64,000 bases of DNA, taken from contig NZ_ATTE01000001.1 of the NCBI RefSeq assembly GCF_000419525.1, forward strand, positions 558,001-622,000. The letters are read 5' to 3'. Source of the DNA: Leucothrix mucor DSM 2157 (GTDB lineage Bacteria > Pseudomonadota > Gammaproteobacteria > Thiotrichales > Thiotrichaceae). Positions 1-8,120 of the stretch are shown here, one piece after another. Within the stretch, counting starts at the first letter, position 1, and each line of letters opens with the position of its first letter. The notes beneath the pieces were generated by a model. The model was not told where the DNA came from. It made no database searches and worked only from the letters and a program-made list of their open reading frames with translations. A program made the position numbers and the translations under genes.

Positions 1-927
1 TTAGGCCCTGTTATCAGCAACACCGCTACGATTGCGGGTGGTGGTAACAAACTAGTCTGTGCAAAAATCACTTTGCCAACAGATACTGCTTTCAGCAATA
101 CCGAGGTTAGTATTTACTTCCGGGCGTTATCTGCTTTAACAGACGCTCAGGATATTAAGCATGACAGTGTGTACATGACTGCGGATCATCAGTTGGTTTT
201 AGAGCCAAATCATCGTTCACAGGTAGAGCCGGGCAATAGTGTGATTTACACGCATCAACTCAATAATCCGGGTAATACCGCTTTTACTGGTATCACTTTT
301 AATAGTGTCGACTCACTAGAGACGGAAGGCTGGACTTCAGTACTGTATGAAGATACTAATGATAATGGAAAGCTGGATGCAGACGATAAGCCAGTTGGTA
401 CTTATAGCCTTGATCCAAGCAAAAGCATGCTGATATTTGCAAAAGTCTTTGCTCCAGCTAATACGCCGTATAACACAACGAATATTACTGATATCTCTGC
501 TTCTGGCACTACCGATGCAGGTAGCTCAGTTGTTGTGCCGGTAAGCGTTCAGGACATGACGATTGTTGCCAAAAGCAACATGAAAATTGTGAAACTGCAG
601 GCACCAGATATCAATTGTGACGGTGCTGTTGATCCGGGAAAAAGTTATGGTCTTGATGCCTTTGGGGCTCAGCCTGGAACTTGCGTGTTATACCAGTTGA
701 CGGCGACCAATGCGAGTGCGGAAGCTTCTCACAACGTTCGGATAAACGACTCAATACCTGAATTTACTGGTCACTCCAAGGCTGGTAATTTACCTAGCAT
801 GTCTATACCTAGTGGAACTATTATTCAAGAACCAAGTGAAGGTGGTTCAGGTCTGATTATTGGTAACGCTGGGGTTGTAGAGTCTGGTGAGTCGGTAACA
901 CTGGTGTTTGGGGTTCGTATTGATTAA
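1..927 (+). CDS. C-terminal part of a large DUF11-type surface protein (5' end outside window)
   Basis: The frame is open from base 1, so this is the 3' part of a longer gene; a TTG at 73 is not a credible start because coding sequence continues upstream of it. The 308 visible residues contain repeated Ig-like beta-sandwich text typical of DUF11 or conserved-repeat domains: an EPG.S..YTHQL.N.GN motif near the start, then a second domain with ATNAS. There is an Asp/Asn-rich segment resembling a dockerin or calcium loop (DTNDNGKLDADD), and a second one reading DINCDGAVDPG. Such proteins are exported and cell-surface attached. No C-terminal sorting signal is obvious. A strong hairpin terminator follows. 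The specific role is unknown. Confidence 0.75.
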   Translation, partial: LGPVISNTATIAGGGNKLVCAKITLPTDTAFSNTEVSIYFRALSALTDAQDIKHDSVYMTADHQLVLEPNHRSQVEPGNSVIYTHQLNNPGNTAFTGITFNSVDSLETEGWTSVLYEDTNDNGKLDADDKPVGTYSLDPSKSMLIFAKVFAPANTPYNTTNITDISASGTTDAGSSVVVPVSVQDMTIVAKSNMKIVKLQAPDINCDGAVDPGKSYGLDAFGAQPGTCVLYQLTATNASAEASHNVRINDSIPEFTGHSKAGNLPSMSIPSGTIIQEPSEGGSGLIIGNAGVVESGESVTLVFGVRID

Positions 928-950
928 TTAAAATTCAGATGTCAATACCG

Positions 951-981
951 CACACGGCGCTGATAAGTTCAGCGCCGTGTG
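951..981. terminator. Bidirectional hairpin terminator
   Basis: Perfect 13-bp inverted repeat (951-963 pairs with 969-981, loop TAAGT) placed between the stop codons of two convergent genes. The plus-strand side is followed by TATTTTGG, a weak T-tract. It is likely shared by both genes. Confidence 0.8.
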
Positions 982-1003
982 TATTTTGGCTACTGCAGAT
1001 TAT

Positions 1004-1585
1004 TTACTCAGCTGCAGCTGGCTCTTTCGCATCACTACCCATCTTTGAGTGATCCATTTTCATATCATCAGCCATCTTAGATCCGTCCATTTTGGAGTGA
1101 TCCATTTTGTCATGGTCCATTGATGAGTGTTCCATCATTTTGGTAATATCGACTATGTTATATTCCACTTCAAGCTCTCCGGCCTTCTCGAAAATAACGG
1201 TGCCCTTACGCTGTTCTTCTGGCTTTAACTGTTCCATTAGGCCAATAAACATTAGGTGATAGCCACCTGGCTTCAGTTCAACCGTTTCGCCAGCCGGAAT
1301 CTCCAAGCCGCCATCAACCTGACTCATCTTCATTACGCCGTCGTCCATTGACATCTGGTGAACTTCTACCAGTTGAGAGAATGCGACTTTGCCACCGATT
1401 AACTTATCGGCCTCTTTACCATTATTGGTGATAGTCATGAACCCACCTGCGACAGGTGCCATTGGTGCTGTGGCGCGGGCATAAGGGTCCTTAATAACCA
1501 GATCGCCGACGGTATAATCCGCTGAAAATGCGTTACTACTCAATAAACAAGCGCTCAGAAGTGCAGTGGTAATTAAGCCTTTCAT
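1004..1585 (-). CDS. PCuAC-family periplasmic copper chaperone
   Basis: A 193-residue exported protein. It has an N-terminal signal peptide (MKGLITTALLSACLLSSNAFSA) followed by a PCuAC/DUF461 domain. The Cu(I)-binding set is visible as VHQMSMDDGVMKMSQV followed by GGYHLMFIGL, the family's H-M...H-M pattern. PCuAC proteins pass copper to cytochrome oxidase CuA sites. The C-terminal 40 residues form an unusual Met/His/Asp-rich tail with repeated MDHSKM-like units that probably binds extra copper. The ATG at 1585 was chosen because GGAG lies 10 nt upstream; the ATG at 1594 directly abuts that GGAG. Longer starts would run into the TauE gene. It is the last gene of a leftward group with TauE/SafE and an FAD reductase. 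Confidence 0.88.
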   Translation of the reverse strand: MKGLITTALLSACLLSSNAFSADYTVGDLVIKDPYARATAPMAPVAGGFMTITNNGKEADKLIGGKVAFSQLVEVHQMSMDDGVMKMSQVDGGLEIPAGETVELKPGGYHLMFIGLMEQLKPEEQRKGTVIFEKAGELEVEYNIVDITKMMEHSSMDHDKMDHSKMDGSKMADDMKMDHSKMGSDAKEPAAAE

Positions 1586-1674
1586 TAAAATCATTCTCCG
1601 TATCGTTTTAAAAACAGTTAAGTACAGCGAGTTAGGGCTGTAGAGCAATAGATATGACCGCAGCCAGACTAAAT

Positions 1675-2508
1675 CTATCCCCAGATACTCCAGAGCATGC
1701 GAATTGAGGTCAGGCCTAAGAATAAAGCGAACACCTTTTTTAGGCGTACCGGATTCATATGATGGGCCAATTTCGCACCATAAGGAGCTGTCAGTACGGT
1801 AATTGGGAAAATCAAGCAAGCCGCAATAATGCTGACATAACCAAGGCTAAATGGTGGGCGGTTTTCAACACCTAAGCCAGCCCAGATAAATCCAATAGTT
1901 GCCGGTAGGGCAATTACCAAGCCAAATGAAGAGGCCGTACCGACGGCTTTGCGCATATCATAATTAAACAATGCCATGGTCGGTACCGTTAAAGTACCAC
2001 CGCCAATTCCCATTAATGCTGACAGGGTGCCGATCATAGCCCCAATGGCTCGTTGCACGCTCAGTGAATCGGGTAGTTTTGGAGCAATATTAATGGTATG
2101 AGGGCGGAACATATTGACACTAACTAGCAAGGCAACCACCCCAAATACCAGCCGTAACACATCACCATCGACGTATTTCGAGGCAATGCCACCGGTTAGC
2201 GCACCCATGGCAATTGCAGGCCCCCAAGACTTAACTAACGTCCAATCTACATTTTGGCGCTTATGGTGTGCGCGCATTGATGAGAGGGAGGTCGGGATGA
2301 TAATGGCTAAGGAGGTCCCGACGGCAATGTGCATCGAGACATCAGATGGGAAGTTAAGCAAGCCAAGAATCCAGAATAAAACGGGCACTATCACAATGCC
2401 GCCGCCAACTCCCAGTAGCCCTGCCATGATTCCAGCAATAATGCCGGTAGCGAACAGGCTGAATAGTAAAATTGGCCAAATGTCGGCGATGATCTCAAAT
2501 CCTGTCAT
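1675..2508 (-). CDS. TauE/SafE (TSUP) family membrane exporter
   Basis: This 277-residue protein has about eight hydrophobic helices arranged as two similar halves. The family hallmarks are the glycine motifs GLLGVGGGIVIVPVLFW in the first half and GIGGGTLTVPTMALF in the second. Members move sulfite, sulfoacetate or related anions across the inner membrane; the substrate here cannot be read from sequence. It begins 22 nt after the FAD reductase stop, and the two are probably cotranscribed with the downstream PCuAC gene. A weak GGAA lies 7 nt before the ATG. Confidence 0.88.
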   Translation of the reverse strand: MTGFEIIADIWPILLFSLFATGIIAGIMAGLLGVGGGIVIVPVLFWILGLLNFPSDVSMHIAVGTSLAIIIPTSLSSMRAHHKRQNVDWTLVKSWGPAIAMGALTGGIASKYVDGDVLRLVFGVVALLVSVNMFRPHTINIAPKLPDSLSVQRAIGAMIGTLSALMGIGGGTLTVPTMALFNYDMRKAVGTASSFGLVIALPATIGFIWAGLGVENRPPFSLGYVSIIAACLIFPITVLTAPYGAKLAHHMNPVRLKKVFALFLGLTSIRMLWSIWG

Positions 2509-2529
2509 TAGAGGTTCCGAGGTAGAGGG

Positions 2530-3744
2530 TTAGGTGAAGTCTTTCAGGTTAATAGCCGGATCTATCGCTGCCGATTTGGGTATCGAGTTGCCTGCGGCAA
2601 GAATTTTGCGAGCCATGGTATAAGCAATAGGGTCATTCATGGCATCAACGGCTAGCAATTGCTCATCTTTGTAGTACCAAATAGACTGCGAACCTTCACG
2701 CTTTCCGGGTCGGGTAACGGTGTCGGTATAGCCAAGGTTGAGGCCGGCAATTTGTAGCTTTATAGTATACTGATCTGACCAGAACCAAGGGGTTGGCTGA
2801 TAAGATACTGGTTGACCGAGTATATTGAGTGCCGCATTTTCAGCTTGGTCGACTGCATTTTGAACTGACTCTAAACGAATCCGCTGGTCGTGATAGTCAA
2901 AACTGGCACAATCCCCGGCAGCATAAATATCCGGATCGCTTGTGCGGCTTTGCAAGTCGACTGCAATACCATTCTCAATGACTAAGCCAGCGTCTTTTGC
3001 TAACTGGCTATTTGGTGACACGCCGATACCGGTAATCACAAAGTCCACAGCCAATTCGCTGCCATCATTAAAAATGGCCTTACTCACACGACCATCTGAC
3101 TCTTGTAGTGATGCAAGGCCGGTACTTTCCATAATGGTAACGCCGTGCTGTTGGTGTAGTGCACGGAAATAATCAGACGTCGCTGGGGAAGCAACGCGTT
3201 GCAAAATGCGCTCAGCGAGTTCCACAACGGTGACCTCTAAGCCTAAACCCGCTGCCACAGCTGCGGCTTCCAGCCCGATATAGCCACCACCGACAATCAA
3301 TAGTTTACGGCCTGCCTTAAACTCAGAAGCCATTTGGTCAATATCATGCAGGCTTCGTAGTGTGTAAACGCCGGGTAAGTGGCCTCCAATGACAGCAGGT
3401 AGACGAAAGGGTGTAGAGCCGGTCGTAATCATCAGTTTGCTATAATTCAGTACAGTCCCATCATCAAGCGTGACTGCTTTGGCTTCACGATCAATTTGGG
3501 AAACGCGAACACCTGTTTTCAGCGTTATATGATTTTCCTCGTACCAACTTTGTGGCCTCAGGGCTAAGCGCTCAACGGCCATATCGCCCAACAGGTATTT
3601 TTTGGAAAGCGGAGGTCGTTGATAGGGGAGGTGTTGCTCATCTCCAATCAGAGTAATCGCGCCCTGATAATCTTCCGAACGCAGTTTTGCGATGAACGAG
3701 GCGGCGGCTTGTCCTGCGCCGATAACGATAATGGGGTCTGACAT
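2530..3744 (-). CDS. FAD-dependent ferredoxin/rubredoxin reductase-like oxidoreductase
   Basis: A 404-residue pyridine nucleotide-disulfide oxidoreductase of the putidaredoxin/rhodocoxin reductase type. The N-terminal FAD fold shows VIGAGQAAASF, the second dinucleotide fold shows LLIVGGGYIGLEAAA, and the FAD-binding IYAAGDCA precedes a C-terminal reductase domain. It would pass electrons from NAD(P)H to a small iron-sulfur protein, but no ferredoxin gene is adjacent. The ATG at 3744 was preferred over one at 3792 because AGAGGAAG precedes it at good spacing and the FAD fold starts straight away. It is first gene of the leftward operon with TauE/SafE and probably PCuAC. Confidence 0.88.
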   Translation of the reverse strand: MSDPIIVIGAGQAAASFIAKLRSEDYQGAITLIGDEQHLPYQRPPLSKKYLLGDMAVERLALRPQSWYEENHITLKTGVRVSQIDREAKAVTLDDGTVLNYSKLMITTGSTPFRLPAVIGGHLPGVYTLRSLHDIDQMASEFKAGRKLLIVGGGYIGLEAAAVAAGLGLEVTVVELAERILQRVASPATSDYFRALHQQHGVTIMESTGLASLQESDGRVSKAIFNDGSELAVDFVITGIGVSPNSQLAKDAGLVIENGIAVDLQSRTSDPDIYAAGDCASFDYHDQRIRLESVQNAVDQAENAALNILGQPVSYQPTPWFWSDQYTIKLQIAGLNLGYTDTVTRPGKREGSQSIWYYKDEQLLAVDAMNDPIAYTMARKILAAGNSIPKSAAIDPAINLKDFT

Positions 3745-4130
3745 CTTAACTTCCTCTGTGTAGCAGCGGTTGGCTTGCTTTGCGGCAACCATATCAGTAT
3801 TTGAGGATTTAACGGAAGGCTGTTTTGTGAGTTTTATGATGATTATTGTGTATGCGGCATTTTAGCCAAAACATAGGGGAGGGTTGAAGAGCCGCTCCTT
3901 ACTTCAGATAATACACACGGCTTAATCCGGCAAGATTTTGATACGTCGGTTGAACGTATTGTTTTTGCCGCATAATTTTACAGATTTTCCGATTGTCAGT
4001 TTAACGGTACCGTAATCTGGAGGGGGGCTTGTCTCTGTCCTACATCGGCTTAAGATTGTCCAATATGAATCGTTACTGAATGATGTCAGGTATGCGGACC
4101 CTGATGGTAGTAACGTAGGACAATTAAGCC
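3745..4130. other. 386-bp intergenic region with an imperfect inverted repeat
   Basis: Divergent promoter region between the FAD reductase gene and the zinc-ribbon gene. The only structure seen is an imperfect inverted repeat whose arms are 4046-4061 (CGGCTTAAGATTGTCC) and 4118-4131 (GGACAATTAAGCCG), 56 nt apart. A second pairing, GTCCTAC (4037-4043) with GTAGGAC (4115-4121), overlaps it. The right arm abuts the start of the next gene. No convincing coding remnant was found. Confidence 0.5.
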
Positions 4131-4799
4131 GTGAAGGAGAACGATTTGGGCTTTCATCTGGACAATCACTCGGGCGACAAAGTAGCGTATATCGCCCCTG
4201 ATCCGAACTTTATCTCGGCAATTACCGCCATTACACGGGGATTCCCTTGGGCGCGGCTTGAGACTTTTTTCGAATCACGTTCACTGATTAAAGCAACGGC
4301 GGTTGATCAGGTCTTTCTAATGCGCATTTTGGCATTACAGGAAATACTCTGTTTGGATGATGAGTCAATATTGCTTTGGGTTAAACATCAAATGTACTTG
4401 TTTGCATTTATGTCTCCCGGATATAAGCCAAAGTTGCCATCTATTGCATTACTTCGAGAGTTTCGCGGACAGCTGGATGAGGCTAATATTCTGGAGCCGT
4501 TTCGGGTACGTTGCCAAAAACTCATTGTGCGTTACAGTGAGACAGTGCCAGATGCTTCCCGAGTTGAAATGGCTCCCTCAGTACCCAGTAGTGCGGAATG
4601 GCGTATCAAGTTGAAAGATAAAGACTTGCTGGCTTCAACGGATGAAAACGCCCTTAATCTGCGTATGGATGATAAATGGGTTATTTGTCCGGAATGTCAT
4701 AGCCCTAAGTTAAACCGTTATATGCCACCTCACTGGGATTCATGCAAAGTGGAGCCTTGGGCGCGTTGTCGCCATTGTGGGCATAAGTTCAAAGTCTGA
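4131..4799 (+). CDS. IS5-type transposase-derived protein with C-terminal zinc ribbon
   Basis: A 222-residue protein. Residues about 35-120 resemble the DUF772 N-terminal domain of IS5-family transposases (a helical block including AVDQVFLMRILALQEI and LREFRGQLDEANI). No DDE catalytic domain follows. The protein ends in a four-cysteine zinc ribbon (C186-P-E-C189 and C213-R-H-C216). Full IS5 transposases are about 300 residues or more, so this is either a domesticated DNA-binding protein or a truncated element. Start choice is open: GTG at 4131 has AGGA 10 nt upstream, while TTG at 4146 has a perfect AAGGAG 6 nt upstream. No second inverted repeat of an intact insertion sequence was found downstream. 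Confidence 0.6.
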   Translation: MKENDLGFHLDNHSGDKVAYIAPDPNFISAITAITRGFPWARLETFFESRSLIKATAVDQVFLMRILALQEILCLDDESILLWVKHQMYLFAFMSPGYKPKLPSIALLREFRGQLDEANILEPFRVRCQKLIVRYSETVPDASRVEMAPSVPSSAEWRIKLKDKDLLASTDENALNLRMDDKWVICPECHSPKLNRYMPPHWDSCKVEPWARCRHCGHKFKV

Positions 4800-4800
4800 T

Positions 4801-4820
4801 ACCGCTATCGTTATAGCGGT
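4801..4820. terminator. Hairpin after the zinc-ribbon gene
   Basis: An 8-bp perfect stem (ACCGCTAT/ATAGCGGT, loop CGTT) starts just after the TGA stop. It lacks a T-tract, so it is only a possible terminator or RNA-stabilising hairpin. Confidence 0.4.
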
Positions 4821-4884
4821 GGTTCTGTCAAAATCGATGGTCAGGATTGTTACACTATGCAATCGCTAATCCGGAGAGAGGGAT

Positions 4885-5640
4885 ATGAATCAATCGACAC
4901 AGCCCCTAAAAGCCAAAGTAGCCTTAATTACTGGGAGTGCCCGGCGTATTGGGGCTGAAATTGCCCGTACATTGCATACGGCTGGTGCTTGCGTAGTTAT
5001 TCATTACTCGACATCTGTAACCGCTGCTGAAGACCTTATTAGCGAGCTCAATGCCATCCGTCCCGGGTCATGTTTGGGCTACCAAGCCGAGTTGGGAAGT
5101 GTGGAATCATTGCGCAATATGATTTCAGAAGTGATTCTATTAACCGGAGGTTTGGATATTTTGGTTAATAATGCCTCTAGTTTCCACCCGACACCGATGG
5201 GTAGTATCACTGAGAAAGACTGGGAACAGTTATTTGATAGTAATTTGAAAGGTCCGTTGTTTTTATCACAAGCTGCGGCCCCTTATTTGAAGGCCAGCAA
5301 GGGCTGTATTATCAATATGGTGGACATCCATGCGCAGCGCCCGCTAGCTAAGCACAGTGTGTATTGTGCTGCGAAAGCCGGATTGGTGATGTTGACGCAA
5401 TCTTTAGCACAGGAGCTAGGGCCAGAAGTGCGAGTCAATGCCGTTGCACCGGGCATTATTATTTGGCCAGAAACGGACCAAAATAAAGCGACACAACAAG
5501 ACTTGATTTCGCGAACGGCATTGAAGCGGGAAGGGATGCCAGTCGAAATCGCACAAACGGTTTTGTTTCTGGCACAAAGTGCGACATACATAACGGGGCA
5601 AGTAATTGCAGTGGATGGCGGGCGAACACTTAATCAATAA
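4885..5640 (+). CDS. Pteridine reductase (short-chain dehydrogenase)
   Basis: A 251-residue short-chain dehydrogenase/reductase. The N-terminal cofactor motif reads ALITGSARRIGAEIA; the Arg-rich form of TGxxxRIG suits NADPH and is typical of pteridine reductase/FolM proteins. NNASSF follows at the NNAG position, and the SDR Tyr-Lys pair appears as YCAAKAG. Pteridine reductases reduce dihydrobiopterin or dihydrofolate/dihydromonapterin. A good ribosome site (GGAGAGAGGG) precedes the ATG. It stands alone upstream of gspD, with no folate genes beside it. Confidence 0.82.
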   Translation: MNQSTQPLKAKVALITGSARRIGAEIARTLHTAGACVVIHYSTSVTAAEDLISELNAIRPGSCLGYQAELGSVESLRNMISEVILLTGGLDILVNNASSFHPTPMGSITEKDWEQLFDSNLKGPLFLSQAAAPYLKASKGCIINMVDIHAQRPLAKHSVYCAAKAGLVMLTQSLAQELGPEVRVNAVAPGIIIWPETDQNKATQQDLISRTALKREGMPVEIAQTVLFLAQSATYITGQVIAVDGGRTLNQ

Positions 5641-5787
5641 AATTAATGCTTGCCATTAGTGCTTTTTCGCGCCCTGTGTCGGGCTTGTCTTAGTGTCAGT
5701 GTTTTTTTGATGTTACACTACGTCAATGAGAAAATTATCAGACATCCTGCAATGATGGGATGCATACAATAACTATAGTGAAGCCGA

Positions 5788-8112
5788 ATGAAATGTGAAT
5801 TAAAGAGCTACATCGGGGGACTTAAGGGTCTAACATTAAGTCTGGCAGTGCTATTTGGGGCTAGTTCACCGGTAAGCGCTGATAGTTTTAACCTGAATTT
5901 ACGCGACAGTGATCTGCAAACCTTGGTCCAGATGGTTTCAACTGTCACTGGCCGAAACTTTGTGATTGATAAACAAGTTCGCGGGCAAAAAGTGACCATT
6001 ATTACTGGTCGTGAGATTGATGAGGACGAACTTTACGATTTGTTTTTGTCTGTTCTACAGATGCATGCCTTAGCCGCAATCGAAACCGGCAATATCACCA
6101 AGATTATTCCTGCTAATAAGTCAAAATACCAGCCGGTACCTGTTATCGATGAGCCGACGGGCATTCCTGAGATTGACAAAAAATACGTAGCGCCAGAACA
6201 AGACGCGTTGATTACCAAGGTAATTAAAGTGGAGCATGTTCCGGTTGCCCAGTTGGTACCTATTTTGCGGCCGATGGTTTCACCAACAGGTCACTTACAA
6301 GGCTATACGCCAAGTAACAGTATCTTGGTCACAGACCCCGCTTCCAATGTTGATAAGATCGCCATGTTGATTCGTCGCATGGATCGTCCGGATGAAGATG
6401 AGATGGATGTCGTAACCTTGCGTTATGCGTCAGCCTCTGAGTTAGTGACGACTATTAATGGCTTGCAGGGCGCAGCCGCACAAAAGGGCGTGCAGATAAA
6501 GTATAAAGTGTCTCCAGACACCCGCACCAACAGTATTTTGGTGAGTGGTAGTAAGTCCGGACGCGATAGCGTTAAAGATATTATTCGTCGCTTAGATCGT
6601 CCGAAAGTTAAGACGGCTGAAGTTGAAACCAAAGTGGTCTACTTAAAGTATGCTCTGGCTGAAGATTTATCTAAAGTGCTCTCCGCGACCACGACTAATC
6701 TGGTCAGCAGCGAAGCGACAGCTAAAGGCGGAGCAGGCACGCAAAAAGCGGATGTCTTGATCTCTGCGGATGCGTCGACCAACTCCTTGATTATTAGAGC
6801 AGAGCCTGAGATACAGAAAAATCTGTTGGATGTGGTTCGTCGCTTAGATGTGCGTCGTGCACAGGTAATGGTTGAGGCTGTGATCGCAGAGGTGTCTGAG
6901 GACCTATCTAAAGCCTTGGGTGTACAGCTAGGCCTATACAATAGTGGCGACAGCACAACACCTTTAATCTCAACCAATTATCCAAGTAGCTCTTTTTCGG
7001 TTGCTAGCGTGCTTTCTGGTACCTTGCCGGCGGGTGTAGGTATGTTGTTAGGCATTGGTGGTGGAGAAGCGGGTAGTACCCAATTTGGCGTTTTGATGAA
7101 TGCTTTATCCGGAGACTCAGCTACGAATATTTTGTCGACACCAACATTGGTGACGATGGATAATGTCGAAGCAAGCATGGTGATCGGTCAAAACGTACCG
7201 TTTCTTACCGGAAGCTCGACGACGACTGACAGTGTAACTACTCCATTCCAGACGATTGAGCGTCAGGATATTGGTATCACTTTGAAAATTAAGCCGCAAA
7301 TTAATGCGGGTAACAGCATGATGCTGAAAATTGACCAAGAAGTTTCCAGCTTGGCAGCCAGTAATGCGAGTGCGTCGGATTTGATTACGAACAAGCGCTC
7401 ATTCTCTACTCAGGTTATGGTGGAAGATGGTCAGTTGCTAGTGTTAGGCGGCTTGATGGAAGATACCTATCGAGATACTTTGCATAAGGTTCCTATCTTA
7501 GGGGACTTGCCAATTATCGGTAAAGCATTCCGTAATACGACGACCACCAAAGCCAAGCAAAACCTGATGGTCTTTATTCATCCGGTGATTATGCGGACAG
7601 GTATGAGTGGTGATTTCTACACTCAGCAAAAGTACAGTAAGCTGATTGGTGCTCAGGGCGAAAGTAATGTGAATAGCCGCGGACTTCTAAGCCAAGGCGG
7701 CGCAGTATTCCCTAATAATCCGAATGAGTTGCTAACTAATAGCGATGGCTACTCTACGGGGCAGATTCAGGGCCGCGCGTATTCGACAGGTAAAACACAA
7801 CGTCAGATTGACCTGGAGCGTCATGCTCGCAGCTCTCAACAGCAGGCGAACCCTCAAGTCCAGCGCTATACTGGGAACGCTAACACTGCTGTTCGTCCAT
7901 CGCAGCCATTGACTGTTGCTCAGCGTCAGCAAATTGCCAAGCGCAATGAACAGATTCAACGTCAGAAAAATGAGCAACAACGTCAAGCTGCCAGACAAGC
8001 AGAGCAAAATGCCGTGGAAGCAAATCGACAGCGTCGACTGCAGGCTCAGGCACGTGAAAAGCAACGTTTGTTATTGCTGCAGCAACGTCAAGCTGCGCAG
8101 AACGGAAACTAA
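5788..8112 (+). CDS. gspD: Type II secretion system secretin GspD
   Basis: A 774-residue outer-membrane secretin subunit. A signal peptide ends near ASSPVSA. An N0 domain and three N-domain repeats follow, seen as DSDLQTLVQMVSTVTGRNFVID, VIKVEHVPVAQLVPILRPM and VVYLKYALAEDLSKVL with interleaved RRLDRP motifs. The secretin pore domain spans about residues 358-598, ending in LMVFIHPVIMRT. The C-terminal 170 residues are unusual: they are rich in Gln, Arg and Ala and read as a long helix rather than a normal pilotin-binding S domain. No gspC lies upstream. gspE follows 8 nt after the stop, so D, E and F form an operon. Confidence 0.95.
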   Translation: MKCELKSYIGGLKGLTLSLAVLFGASSPVSADSFNLNLRDSDLQTLVQMVSTVTGRNFVIDKQVRGQKVTIITGREIDEDELYDLFLSVLQMHALAAIETGNITKIIPANKSKYQPVPVIDEPTGIPEIDKKYVAPEQDALITKVIKVEHVPVAQLVPILRPMVSPTGHLQGYTPSNSILVTDPASNVDKIAMLIRRMDRPDEDEMDVVTLRYASASELVTTINGLQGAAAQKGVQIKYKVSPDTRTNSILVSGSKSGRDSVKDIIRRLDRPKVKTAEVETKVVYLKYALAEDLSKVLSATTTNLVSSEATAKGGAGTQKADVLISADASTNSLIIRAEPEIQKNLLDVVRRLDVRRAQVMVEAVIAEVSEDLSKALGVQLGLYNSGDSTTPLISTNYPSSSFSVASVLSGTLPAGVGMLLGIGGGEAGSTQFGVLMNALSGDSATNILSTPTLVTMDNVEASMVIGQNVPFLTGSSTTTDSVTTPFQTIERQDIGITLKIKPQINAGNSMMLKIDQEVSSLAASNASASDLITNKRSFSTQVMVEDGQLLVLGGLMEDTYRDTLHKVPILGDLPIIGKAFRNTTTTKAKQNLMVFIHPVIMRTGMSGDFYTQQKYSKLIGAQGESNVNSRGLLSQGGAVFPNNPNELLTNSDGYSTGQIQGRAYSTGKTQRQIDLERHARSSQQQANPQVQRYTGNANTAVRPSQPLTVAQRQQIAKRNEQIQRQKNEQQRQAARQAEQNAVEANRQRRLQAQAREKQRLLLLQQRQAAQNGN

Positions 8113-8120
8113 ATTGCCCC

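Noticed and set aside
1586-1819. Longer N-terminus for the PCuAC gene from 1819
   Set aside because: It would overlap the TauE/SafE gene and place the signal peptide internally; a proper ribosome site supports 1585.
2114-2533. 139-codon plus-strand frame opposite TauE/SafE
   Set aside because: It is an antisense shadow of a clear membrane protein gene, with no ribosome site and no family resemblance.
4131-4799. Intact IS5 insertion sequence
   Set aside because: No DDE domain, no matching terminal repeats on both sides and no target-site duplication were found.
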